NCBI GenBank assembly: GCA_025642065.1 | Contig: JAODUP010000324.1 | Span: 62,001-126,000, forward strand | Length of the DNA stretch: 64,000 nt | Direction: 5' to 3' | Source of the DNA: Paralvinella palmiformis | Lineage: Eukaryota > Annelida > Polychaeta > Terebellida > Alvinellidae | Shown: piece after piece, positions 46,085 through 59,888 of the stretch | Position numbering within the stretch: position 1 is the stretch's first letter | Layout of the letters: each line of letters starts with the position of its first letter | Translations under genes and position numbers: made by a program | The notes under the pieces: model-generated | What the model was told of the DNA's origin: nothing | Database searches by the model: none | What the model saw: the letters and a program-made list of their open reading frames with translations, nothing else

Positions 46085-49000
46085 TGTTCCAGGTAACAGA
46101 TGGGACTTGGGTCAATGACCCGATAGTGGCAGCCCTGTGACCTGACAGACTGTCGTCTGCCAAGCCAGAGATATTTGTTAATTTTCCATGTACATGGTAA
46201 TCTTTCCCAGGCCATTACTGCTGCTGCTTCACAGGGTGTTCTCAGCATCATGCATTGGAATCAATTTATGAATGAACTTTAATTACGTCAATTTTATTGT
46301 CCCATTCGCCTCACATAACAGCCAACCAGGTATCCTGGTTTTATACGCGTGAAGCACAGGCCTGCCACACCATGAGGGGGAGGCTGCATATACAGTTGAG
46401 TAGGCCTACTGCACATGGGATGGCACTGCTTGATGCCTGTAATCTTGTCTTGTGGATGTGTCCATGTGAGAGTTGTGGAGGACAGTATTACATGAGAAAT
46501 ATCTTGCAAACTCAAAATGGTGTAACACTTGTGCAAATCACACTATAATTTATTAATTTAGTTATAAAAAAACACCTTAATAACCGAACTTATCAAAATA
46601 ATATGCTCAGTTATTTTGATGGTAATGACTGTAAAAGACAATCCCTTGTATTTGAATACAGAACACACACAAAAGCCAATCCACATCCAGTATTGTTTGT
46701 TCTACAGGCTCCTAAACTTTCCAATGAACTAACACAACTCACTGCCCTGGATACAGGCCAGTTGTTGTGGTCGAGAGGAAAGGAACCAGTATTCCAGCTC
46801 TGTCATATGCAGGCATGGATTCTATTGTTCTGTCACTAAAATCAGTTTATGAACCCCCATCAAATTCGCTGGTCCCATGACTGGTAATTACTGGTCTACT
46901 ATAATAATGTATTGAATTGATAGAGAATTGTGCGATGATTAATATCTACACGATATAGTCTGTGTGTGAATAATGCAATTTTATGGAAAATTAAAATATA
47001 GGCATGAAAAAAATTTTGATACCAATATGTTACATGAGATGATGGCTCAGCAGCAGGAGGTTGAAATGTAAAACAAGACACAATACAAATAATATCTTCT
47101 TGTGCTCCCAAGACATAGAAGTATAACTCAAATTGTTTCTCACAGAATCATTTCTACAATTTTTCCTGTGGGAGGGCTTTCACTGCCCAAACTCCCAGAC
47201 CACTAGGGCCCACTTGTGGCCAGTTATGTGCTACATTTTTCTTTAACCCCTTTTTCTGATGACCCTCCAACCTCAAATATTGTCTGAAACCCTGTATGTA
47301 TGTGTATATATATAATCAGGGTTTGGCTCATTCACTTAGCTTATAACCATGTCTGTTTATTAAGTAATGATCATTGTTAATTTGTGTTTATTATTGTGAT
47401 CTTTCAGTTAATGATCCTCCAGAGCCAACAGTCAAACACTGTCGTCAGTCTCTAGTCATCGATGGCTGTATAGTACATTGGCAGTGGGAGAATGATGGTG
47501 ACTGGACGTCGTATGACTCAGATGTTGCCTCTTTACTGACTAAAGCATATAAAGCTGGCACTAGTAATGTTAGTGGTTCATGTTTTTGTTACGGTAGGCG
47601 TAGTCATCTACAAGTTTGGGAAGTTCTATGGCTTCTTTTGCCTTTCTTCATTTAATGTTCACATAAGTAAAATTCAGACTGATAAATCAGCTTGGTGTGT
47701 GTGTGTGTGTGTTTGCCGAAAAAGTATGATTTGTATTATTATTCACTGATCCATTTGGGACCATGATGTATATGCACCACCTAATTTTATGTTTGGAGAA
47801 GAAACTGAATTACACCTTAAATAATATCACAGGTAAATCTTACTCTGTATGTAGTACCATCTTTTTTAGATGATTGGTCTCTTTAGAATATCCTCTCTGC
47901 AGTGTCTTACTCTTAGCTAGAAATTTGAACATGGCCAATATTTTTCAACCGTAGCTGATATGCTTAGCCTATTAGGTGGATGTCTGAGGTGCATCTACAT
48001 CGTACAAGGAAAGAAATCTTTTGTGTTATTTGGTGTGTTGAAGTATTCTGGACAATTTTCAGGGATTAAAGTCTTCATCCCTGGAATTCACCCATCCCGT
48101 CTGACCTATCCATTTGCTGAAATTAGCCACAAGTTTCTAGTTAACTAAGATATTGCCTCTGTGTGATCTGGACAAGACATTTTCAAGAAGTTTGTATATC
48201 TCATCTTGTTGTGTTACTGAGCAGCTTGTCCCTAATTTAGGAACTGTTATCATTTGGGTTTGATTACTGTAATTCTGGGCCATTGTTACTGATGTTTATA
48301 TACCTTGCCTATCATTCTATTCAGATCAGTATTTTTATCCCAAATTATATTGTCATCAACAATTTCCCACCAATGTGGCAACACCCTCCCCAACACTTTG
48401 TTCAGGCAGTTAGATACAAATATTAGAATGGGCTAGTCTTGTTCTGAGGATCATCACATAAATGAAATTTCTTTTGTCTGAATATCATTATATTCGGCTG
48501 TTTATTTCCCTACGTTAATTGCTCCACTTGGTCATTTATCCATGCTTCCAACATTATAAGAACCAGTTGACCATTCTATACCTATTTTAATATGCTAATC
48601 AGCCTACAGTCTGGCTCCTTTATAACACAGTGCCTGGCTGATATAGCCTTTCTACATTTATGAACATAGGAATAATCACAAAATTACACATTTTCAGAAA
48701 GTCAGTCAATACTTTGTTCTACCTCCGTGTAGATGACACCATACAATTATTTTAATCCGGTTAGAATGATGAATTATGGTAATATCACCGACACTGATGC
48801 TGTCATGAATGTTGACTAACAAAATCCTGTTACACATTTATTTATACTTTGGTAATCCCATCAGAGGCAGCTACTATATTGGTCATTAAATAGACGTTTA
48901 TTCCTTTATCAGATTATGCGAACCTGTTATAATATGAATCTGATTTGTGGGGGGATGTTGGGTGTCGGAACATTATTGCTAGACACTGGTTCATGATTCG

Positions 49001-52000
49001 CATCGACATATTCTTGCAGTCGCCTCCAATTTCATTGTAAGAGGGTAAAATAGCTTGTGTTCAGTATGGAAACATAGCATTTTTTATGCAGAAATATTTT
49101 CTCTGCGTGTAATTAACAAAACACAATTAATAGCTATGAATTGAGATACAAGTAATTGAAATCATTTTATGGGTGGTGCCACAGTGCAATAGGGGCAGCG
49201 ATTGGGTTATTGAAGTCATTCTTGGTGATAAAACCATCCTCTTGTGCTATTTTGTTGTTCTAATATGCAATTAATTTGCAGGTGTGTGTCACCCATTTCA
49301 TTACAGACCTTCAACACCAGGTTTTATTATTAGCTTTGTCTCATTATTGTTGGAGGTTACATGGTTCATTTAGCCTATGTACACAGAGTGGCTTTAAAAC
49401 AACATTTTATGGTTATTTATTTTATATGTATCTTTGAGCAATTTACTTGCAGGTGACAAGTAATTAAATGCCTTGTTATTGTGGATAACCTTTATAAAAC
49501 ATGTTTTTCTACAGGTAACATTTGAAACGACACCAAAGGTACAGTTTAAAGTAATATTTGATCATATGGTACAGAAGAATAAGAAAACAGGCTGGGAAAG
49601 GAGAATAAGATGTGCTCTTAAGAGTAATATTAATACAGGTGAGAGACTAGTGTAGTGACTGAAAAATAAATGAATCTAGGTCACTGTTCAACTATCAGTG
49701 ACGATGCTGCACTCGTCAGTGGGGGTGTTGATAAATCAAAATATGCCATCATTATTTTAGGTAAAGAGGTGTACTGGTAGATTTATTCACACCATTATGA
49801 ACTTATAATATACATATCTCTCCCATTACAGTCAACTTCATGTTTAATCAGATTGTTAGTGGCACTAGACTACATGTGATCTGACTAATAGTTTAAAACT
49901 TTATTCTGTTTTTGAAATGGCTTCTGGTAGTAATGAAGCTTGATTAAATCTATATTATTGTTGTTGTTCTACTGGTCAGTCAAGCCATATTAGCTGCTCG
50001 GTGCTGGAGTCATGTTACAATAAGCCACTTTATTGGTGGCTTACTTGGATCCAGTATATAGATGTCTCAGAACTGACAGAGTTATGTTTTCAGTTTTGGT
50101 CAGCACTAATCTAGCTGTGTTCTGAATTGTAAACTGTGAGAACACTAAAGAAAATCCTGCTTTTGGGTTAGCCTAACTGAAAATACACAATTTTGTAGAG
50201 TTTTTCAGAATTATGAGTAATTTATATGTTTTAATTTATGAGTGAAGTAACATTCGTTTACGTATTTCAGACAACAATCAGTTACCATAGATATCAGCCA
50301 TTAAGCTGATACTTTCAGTCATTATTATTACTGTATGTACTCGTGTATAGGCCACTCTTTTGATACCACGAAATTGGCGCCAAAAGTCTTATACATGGGT
50401 TATACTAAAAGAGAAGGTAATATTTGGTACAATTTAGGGGGGGGGGATACAATAATATTGTTTTTCAACATTAATAATGAATATATAAACAAAAAACTAC
50501 TTAATTAGGTGTGTTTTCGCTGTTGTCTTTCGAAGCCAAACTTAATTGTGATAACCACCATGGTTATTTAATTTGATGCTCTAATTAGTGATAAGTCGAC
50601 CCGGCAGATAAGTCGAGGTCAATTTTTGACCCTGTAATTCTTTCCTCTGATATATGCTCACCGTATAAGTCAAGGTTAAGTATTGGCTTAAAATCCCTCA
50701 AAATCCTAATCATTGTTGTCATTCTCGAAAAAGCTGACCCAGTCATTTCAAACTCATGGTGTCAGCAAGTGCATCGTAAATAATTAATTTCTTCACCAGC
50801 AGGGACACAGAGAGAGAGAGAGATACACACACACACATTTCTCTTTGATGTTATATTTAACTAGTAAACAAACTTTTCACATCAAACGCACCTGATTGTA
50901 ACTTCAACTGGCAAGTGTTATTAATTAATTGTTTCATGGCCAGTGGCGAGCAAGGTTTGCAATGTGAACAGTGATTCCTATATTATTGCTAATCATCTAG
51001 AAGTACCAGTAGTTAACAGCACGTGACTGTCGTTAAGACTGGCATGTTTGTGAGATCCAAATAACAGTTTGGTGAAAATGATTCTTAATTTATTGAATAA
51101 GGCTAGTAGGCAGAGATGTGGCGATTTTGTTCCAACTGTGGCTCACACAAACACGCCTGATTATAAGTTCATTTGGCATGTGACTATCAAGTAGTATTAC
51201 ATAAAACTCTGCATATGTTTGTGAGATCCAAATAACAGTTTGGTGAAAATTAGTTGTTATTTATTGAATAATAATGGATTAGTAGGCAGCGATGTGACGA
51301 TTTTATTCCAACTCTGGCTCTTATTGGGTTGAATCCTATAGTGTTGTATGTCAAGGATAGCCAAAAACATGTTTCCTTCAGCTGGTAGGAAATATGACCA
51401 GTGTATAACTCGAGTTGCTTCTGAGAACTCCCTTTTCACTACCCAAAAAATCGACTTATACGCTAGTATATACAGTAGAGGCAGATTTAATTTTTGGTCT
51501 ATCTAAATCGGAGCATGTGTTAATTGAACAGAGCAGCAAATGAGGCCACGTAAGGATTACCATAGAAGCCACATCAATGAAGATAGTGATGATGAATTTT
51601 TGGACTTTGAATAAATTTGCTGATTTTAGTGCGTCTTATACACAGGTTCAACTCTAGGGGGTTTATTGGTCCAAAAACCTGGTACGTCTTATACACGTGT
51701 GTGGCCTATAATCGAGTATATACTGTAGTTGGTGATGTGGAATTAGTTATTTCTGATTATTTTAATACTGCCACGATGAGCATGTGTTAGTTGTTATCAT
51801 ATATACAGCCTTAGAATTGATGACTTTATGTTTTACAGAATTCCACGTGTGGCAATGGGAAGATGAGCATAAGAAATGGAATCCTTACAATATCATGGCA
51901 ACAGTTGCCTTGGAGAAAGCTTCCATCAGTGGCAAGACTAGTCTCAGTATGGATATATGTAACAGACATTACACAATTGATTTGAAGACAATGGAACAAA

Positions 52001-52934
52001 TAAATGATGACACCAGAGTGAAGAGGAACATCAAAATGCTAAATATCAGTAAGTATATAAGTATGCTAATAATTTAAATAATAACTTGAATATTTCTTGA
52101 AGAACAATAAATTTTAAAGAATGTGTCCCTGACAGTAGAAAATGACAATTTTCATATGAGGTCTAGCAAAAAGAGGGGCAACTTTTTATATTTTAAATTC
52201 ACTAGAATGGCAATGCGTGTTTACAAAACGCATTTTTTAAATTTTAAGTAGCAGCAAAGTTATTTTGATACACGAATGGAATGAATGGAAATGTTTAATG
52301 AATTCCAATTTCTCAGGTTGGCTAACAGTTAATTTTGTCTCATGTTTTACATATTGGCCTATAAAGTGTTGTACTGTAATATTTTAGATGTTGCTCATTA
52401 ATGTTTTACATCTAGTACTGTTCGGTTTAAATGTTGTACTGCTATTACGAAATGTTCCTTTTAGCTTTAGATGAAAAAGAACTACAGTATTGCAGAGTAA
52501 AATCTGAGCCATCTTGCTCGTCGGCTGCAGAAAATGGAGTGAATAAATCAAGTGAGAAAACTTCCAGTAAACCACACTCATCTGGAAGTAGGAAATCTGG
52601 TGATCAAGAAGAGAGAGGTGTTAAGAAATCGTCAGGTTAGTGTAGATGAATGTGGCAAAATACTGTGACTTCTAAATTTAAATATAGATTACTTGAGGAG
52701 TAGGGTTTTGTGTTGTATGGAGAGGGTTTATATATAGATGGGTATGGGCTTGACTTTATCGGTGAAAGCCAAAGTGGTGAATATTGTATAGGACACCTGG
52801 ACCAGTAATGCCCCAAAAGTTGTCACCACAGGTTAGATCACACAGGTCCATGTTTATGTGTGCAATATACATGGTATGTGTAGTACTATGTTTTCCTGTA
52901 TGACTATGTATACATGTATCATCTATGAGTGTGT

Positions 52935-52969
<35 letters not shown>

Positions 52970-55900
52970 AAACTGGTGGTGGAATTGATATGGTACAGCA
53001 AATCAGAACTGTTTTTCACAGCATTGGCCTTACACACAAAGCTGCCCAACTGGACTGTATCAGCCTATTTCAGAGCCCTCAAGACTGCCTGCTCTTCTCT
53101 GGGCAGTGATATCAACACTTGTGATAGTCCTTACATATAATGCACCTTTGTTAGCTTTACTATGTTCCTGGTCTATGACAGTTGAAACCTTCAGGTTGAA
53201 ATTTCCCTCAATAAAATGGTTTGGGCCTCTTAATTCCTTATTGGAATCCTTATTAGGCCTAGTACTTCTCATAGAGGATACATACAGAACACTGCATATA
53301 GCCAGATTGATCAGCTTTGACATCACCAGATGGGTTGCCTATTGACTTTCCAGTTAATCTTGAATGTTCTATGCCTTTTCTATGCACGGTTCTCGGATAA
53401 TTCCAAAATGACATTAGTTATTCACGAGATCTGTTAGTATGGAGTTGTTCATCTAGCAAAAGGCTTTAATTTAATGCAAACTGCAAATATCAATGTAAAT
53501 TTGTGTGCTTTGATATGCGTCATATGCATCAGTTGAACATTCGAAAACCATGACCCAGGTACAGGAATAACGTGATGGCGAGAGATATGTCTGATTTAAA
53601 AGGAAAGAGCCCCTTTTTTCCATGCACTCAATCCATATTTCCCATTCCATTATGAAATTTCAAATGCAGTTTCTTCTCATTATAATTATTTGTTAGAAAA
53701 TCACAAGGCTTATTAAACCATTTCACTTATTCTCCATGATTTTGTATTGCCATTGTGGTCCATCAGTGCATAGTAATTAAATTGAAGCTCATTATCCAAC
53801 CGCATTTACTACAATGTCTTATGCCAAGATCTGATTTTGACAAAATCAACGATTGGCTCATTGACTTCACAATGCATATGCATACAATATTGGCCATACT
53901 CAGCACTTCCTTTCACAAAGGTAAGCAAAAATCAAAATATTCACCATGAGCTGCTTTGTCTCGCATTAAAAACATTTGACAAGAAAATTGCCTGCGTCTG
54001 TGTAGATCTGGCCAAGATCATTATTTACCAAACACAGACTGGTCTGACATATTTTTGATTTATGATAAATGATTTACGTCATCATGGAATTTATTATTTG
54101 GAATTGATATATTTTCTGTAGAATTGAAATGAATTCAATTGAATTGTGTTGAAGTAGAATTGATACCAGGTCTATTTGCCGAGAAGGGTCAGATGAAGTA
54201 TTTCATGCCAGAATTTGGTTCTTCAAATGATTCAAAATATATGATATAATTCTATGATATAATGTTTTCTTCTTCAGAACGACATTCCTTTTCTGTAAAC
54301 GTTTGCACAAAGTACAGTCTGAGTATTTATCCAACTGTAATAAACTTCAGAACATCTAGAACAAGTTATATTTTATCTTTACTGGTATGACTGTCTGGCA
54401 TACAAATATGACAGCATTGGTTAGTCCTGTAAAACACCTCCGAACACCTTCCCTTCATCCACCAGTTTTCACCTGGAAGTAAGCTGTCTTTTATTGAGTT
54501 GTGTTGCTAATTGCCTTCTCTTTTTTTTTTCAAAGTCAACTCTTATCCTCGATAAGATATCTAATATAAGGTTGTTAGTGGATAATTAAAGCTTTTTGTT
54601 CATTACTGATAGCATCACAATAATTATTTGTATCACTTCTTTTTTTCAGTAAAGCTGTAATGGACAGTGTGAAAACAACTACTGTATATACTCGTTTATA
54701 GGCCGCACTTTTGATAGCACGAAATCGCTGTCAAAAGCAAGTGCATCTTATACACAGGTTAGACTAAGAGGGAAGGTAATATTTGACATAATTTAAGGGG
54801 AAATACATTATTATTGTTTTTCAACGTTAATAATGAATAAATGAACAAAAAACTAAATAATTAGGTGTGTGTTCACTGTTGTCTTTCGAAGCCAAACTCA
54901 GTCGTGATAACCACCATGATTATTTAATTCTATGCTCTAATTAGTGATCTGACCACGAAGTGTAAAGTTCACAGGCCTTAATTGCGGAGGCTTGACTACA
55001 GAAACAACTACGCGATGATTATAATTCGTACATACCAGTAGTTGCTAAGATTATCCAACCAGGCTATCTGCCGTGCTAACAAGTCCCAGTCACGTCTGAC
55101 TCTGATGAAGAAGGCGAGATGTATGATGACACATGAACAGATAGCACAGATGTTCAATGAAGATAGTGATGATGATGAATTTTTGGGGCTTTGAATAAAT
55201 TTGCTGATTTTAGTGTGTCTTATACACGGGTTTGACTCTAGGGGGATTTATTGCTCCAAAAACCTGGCGCATCTTATACACACATGTGGCCTATAATCGA
55301 GTGTATATGGTACTTGGAATTAAAATGTGTCAAACAGTCATAACTGGCTGAGTTATTAGTTAGTACTGTATAATAATAAGCTGGTTTTTATTAGGTAACT
55401 GGGTTGTTCTGGTTGCATATTGGCTAGACCACTGCCCTGGAAACCTTCAGGTTGTGAGTTTGAATCTAGCTGATACCTGCATTTATTTGTGGGATGTGTC
55501 CCTAGGGATTCAACTCTGAGCGATTTTCCCCCAGGTGTAACTATTGCCGAGACTAAACAACTCGACTCAAACCCAATCACTAAATAACTATGTTTGTGTC
55601 GGCCATTTATTACACAGTTAAGACCGTCATTGTTAAAGGTGCAGCTCCGGTTGATCCAGAATGTACAGCCAAGGTGAATACAGCGCATGTTTACAGTAGC
55701 GGCAAAGATGTCTATGATGTAATGTTAAATCAGGTAAACAGTCTTCCGAGTATTACCGAACACGTAGCTCTAAATTGGTCGAACTGCTTCAAGATAATCA
55801 CTCCTTCGTTTTCAGTAAGTCCCCATTTACCAGACGTTCCCACGTGTACTTAAACCCTGTACTGCTGAACAGTCAGTTCAGTCAAATATCAAATGAATAA

Positions 55901-58900
55901 ATGTTGGCTCTTTTTTTAATGTGGTGTTACATGCTCGGAAATGTGGTAGTAGTTATGATATATTAAATTATTTTTATGGTAGCCTATTATCAACCGTGCT
56001 AATTAGGTGAATACCATGTAATTTGCCTTGGTGTTCTGAAATATTGCTTACCGCTTGCTATTACAGTATCTATGTAATGATGCTATATACTCTTTGAAGT
56101 GCCAAAATCTTTGTAACTGGGTGTTTTACACACATCAACCTGGAATATGAAAGTGCATAATGCATAATTGGTTGTATGGTTGTTTACAGATCCCTAGCAT
56201 CTGGGTTCAAAGGTGGCTCTATGTGTGTATTATGACCAACATATCTTTATTATGTTTATTATGTGTGTATTTGTTTTGTAATGTTTAGACAAACTTGGCC
56301 AATAACAACAACAAATACTATTTACTTCAATTATTGGAGGATGATAACAGGAAGTCATATAGTATTTGGTTTAGGTGGGGTCGTGTTGGCTATAAAGGTC
56401 AAACTAACCTAATACCCTGTGGTCCCGATCTGGAGGAAGCTATTGAAACTTTCACAAAAAAGTAAGTCACTCTGCCATTGTCATAAATATGTACACTGTA
56501 TAGTTTGTTTCATTCATGCTTTTGTTAACCAAGCTGTTAATTAGCACTAAAACAGTTTGGACATTGGACTTATTAATAACAGACAATGTTCACAGCCTGT
56601 GTGCAGTGAACAGCAATACCATGTTGTGGGCTGATATCATTCAGCCCATTCTTAGTGTAAGAAATAGATATAAATATTTACCTTGAATGATGGCAAACAC
56701 AGCAACAAATTAATACAGAGAACAGCAACATTGGAGGACGGAGACTAACCTTTTCAGGATTGAAAACTTTTAAACGTTTAATGAATATTTAAATAGGAAA
56801 GTCAGCCATTTAACATCCTAGATTATTTATCCACAAGCTGTCCTGTCATCTTAAAAAGCATAAATAGCAGCGAAGTTTCTGACTTCTCATCCCAGTCATG
56901 CTGGATAATTGGCTTCAGATCAAGAGTGCTGTTTTGGCAGCCCACCCTCATTGCCACCCAAGATGTTGCAATAGTTGTGGACCTTGGCTGTTATTGTTGG
57001 GGGGAGGGGGGGGGTAACATTGATTGTGACTATAATAAGACAAGGCGTTTTGATCAGCTGGTTACAGTCTCTGTTCACTTCCATGGACCCGAGACACTAT
57101 ATTATAAATGTTATAAGTAGACCATGAATATCATATCAGTTTAATTGGGGTGTCTGGGTTTTGCTAAGGTCAGTAATTAACTTTATCTACCCCCCCCCCC
57201 ACACTTTTTACATTGACTAGACTAGCTGGCAAGCAGCTCAGTAGCACATAACTGTCAGAGCTCATTAACAGTCTAGCATGATTGTGGAATGAACCAACCA
57301 CCAGTGACAACCTCAGGTTACCATCTAAATCAGAAATGTAGGTCAAATTAAAGGTCTTGTTACATTGAATAAGTAATAATATAATAATACTAGTAATTTA
57401 TATAGTGCCTTATTCAACTTGAATCATTCTAATGTTCTTTATATTTAAAACATAATTAAAACGTGTTCTGAGCTCATAGCGCAAACACATTTTATAGATA
57501 AATACACTGGTTCGTAGATATTGTAAATAGGCTAATTTAAGTAAGTGTATTTTTTTTAACCTTACAAAATATTTCTTTACTTGCAAGTTTAGTATGATTA
57601 TTTGGCAACTTATTCCACAGTCTGGGAGTTGATGGTTGGAAAGGCTTGCATGCTTATATTTTGGGGCGTATCCCCAGGCTGTTATTTGTTCAGCACAGCC
57701 TCTATTGTGGTCATCATACAGCAGTTACTCTAGACCACATGGCTTGAAAGTCTGCTGAGCCAGCGAATCAGAATGATGCATTCTTTCCAGGAGGGTCCTG
57801 AATTTTGTAGGTGTGATTGGTACAATGTTTCCTGATACAGATATAGCACAAAAAATTGGCAGTGCTCCAAGGCCAAACAAATCAGAGCTACTGCCATTTT
57901 GAGTCAAGATGTGCAGTAGTATCTAGTTCGTTTATCGTAAAAAAGGTATCATAGTTTAAAACCCCAGTGCCGATACCTTAACAACCATTGTTAAAAGCAA
58001 TGTTCCTGATTGCAGGTTGGATTTTGGGCCAATTTTCAGCAGAAAATTGGTAATGATAAACAACAAATATTTATCATCCAATAGTTTCCTGATCTGAAAT
58101 AATGCCATAATATACTGCTGTAACTATTTCAGATGTCATATTTATAGATATTTACTGAATGTAATAACCATGCTTGAAGGATGGGAGAGATTTTGGTGAG
58201 CTGTTGATCTTGGCTGGTAAACGTCCATTTTACATTTTGATGGTCACATGACTCAAATACTCTCTCTTGATTGGGTAGTTGTCTTTGTTTACAGTAAATA
58301 AAAGCACCTGGTCTTGTTGATATGGTGGATTTCTATGTCCCTTTCATGTTTATTCGTTTGATTACTGTGTTGTGTTTTTCATTTTATGTTAATATTATGA
58401 TAATAAATAATACAGTAATCCTATGAAGATTTTACTATAGTTGCAGAATATGTAGGGTAATCAAGTACTGAAAGTGCAGACTTGTGATGACTTAATAATT
58501 GTTATTAAATGCAGGGGAAATCTGATTAAATGAAAAAAAGCAGTTGAACCTTTCATAAAAGAATTCCTATGATGTTAAGTTGTTTTGGTATCGATAAATT
58601 ACAGGGTTTTATTTATGCATACTGCCATGTTAGCCATATATCGCAGATCCCACAAAAATTATTACTCTTTCCAGTTTTCAAATGTTGGCAAAACTGGAAT
58701 ATTAAAATTTCTTACTTAGCCGCCAACAAATGGATATGTTTAATGATGTTAAAACAGACAGATTAAGCATTCTGATTACAATATCATCATACTATCAAAT
58801 TTGACAAATTTAACATTATAAAAATTATTACTCTTTCCAGTTTTCAAATGTTGGCAAAACTGGAATATTAAAATTTCTTACTTAGCCGCCAACAAATGGA

Positions 58901-59849
58901 TATGTTTAATGATGTTAAAACAGACAGATTAAGCATTCTGATTACAATATCATCATACTATCAAATTTGACAAATTTAACATGCAACTAACTAATGATCT
59001 CACAGAGTATTCTGTCTTAGAACCATTTAAAGCTAATACTACAACATAAACAGGACATTAACAAGGCGTCCAATTAAGTATCAGAGGATGTTGGTGGGTA
59101 AATCCTACATCGTTTGTTCTAAGTTATGATAACATACTAACTATTTGATCTTTATTTGTATTCTGCAGGTTTTTTGACAAGACCAAAAATGATTGGTCTA
59201 TGAGAAACAAATTTAAGAAGGTTCCTGGCAAGTATGATATTGTGAAGGTGGATTATAATGTTGAGGTAGGTATAACAATTAAAATTTGTACATTCAGATA
59301 ATCCTCAATAATACAGATCTGTTGGTAACATTTTAGAAGATCCATGCACGTTATAAGATACATGTTATATAAATTGTGCTCTAACATAAACGAATGCACA
59401 ATTATGTGGCTGTCTTTCAGAAAAGTGTAGATGAAAAGCCAAAGATGGTAAAAGATATACCACCATCTAAATTGGATAACAAACTACAGGTAAATAAAGT
59501 ATTAACTCCTGGCTAATGTATAATGTTTGTTCACTGTATTATTAAAATAAGTGTCAGGTCCTTTTAGTTTTATTGAATGGCATTGTAAAGAAAATCTAAA
59601 ACTGCCTCCATAAAATTTGGCTGTTTTTTTCTCTTCAAATTATAAAATTTCTGTTTTTTAGGCATTAATAGATCTCATCTGTGATGTTAAGACGATGGAA
59701 GCTGCAGTGATTGAAATGAAATATGATGCTCAAAAGGCACCATTAGGTGAGATTATATGTGAATTCATCTAGAATAATAGGTGTGTTTTATCTGTAGTTT
59801 TGTGTGTTTGGTCAGCTGTGAAGAATGGTGAGAAAATGAGCATTAGAGG

Positions 59850-59888
<39 letters not shown>

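Noticed and set aside
46297..46839. Two open frames in PARP2 intron 1
   Set aside because: No domain or splice logic could be recognised; possibly transposon remains, but not supportable.
47408..47584. Exon 2 of PARP2 ending at TACG|GTAGGC instead of AAT|GTTAGT
   Set aside because: The longer form gives phase 1 and exon 3 would then hit a stop; the shorter form joins the two halves of a WWE domain in frame.
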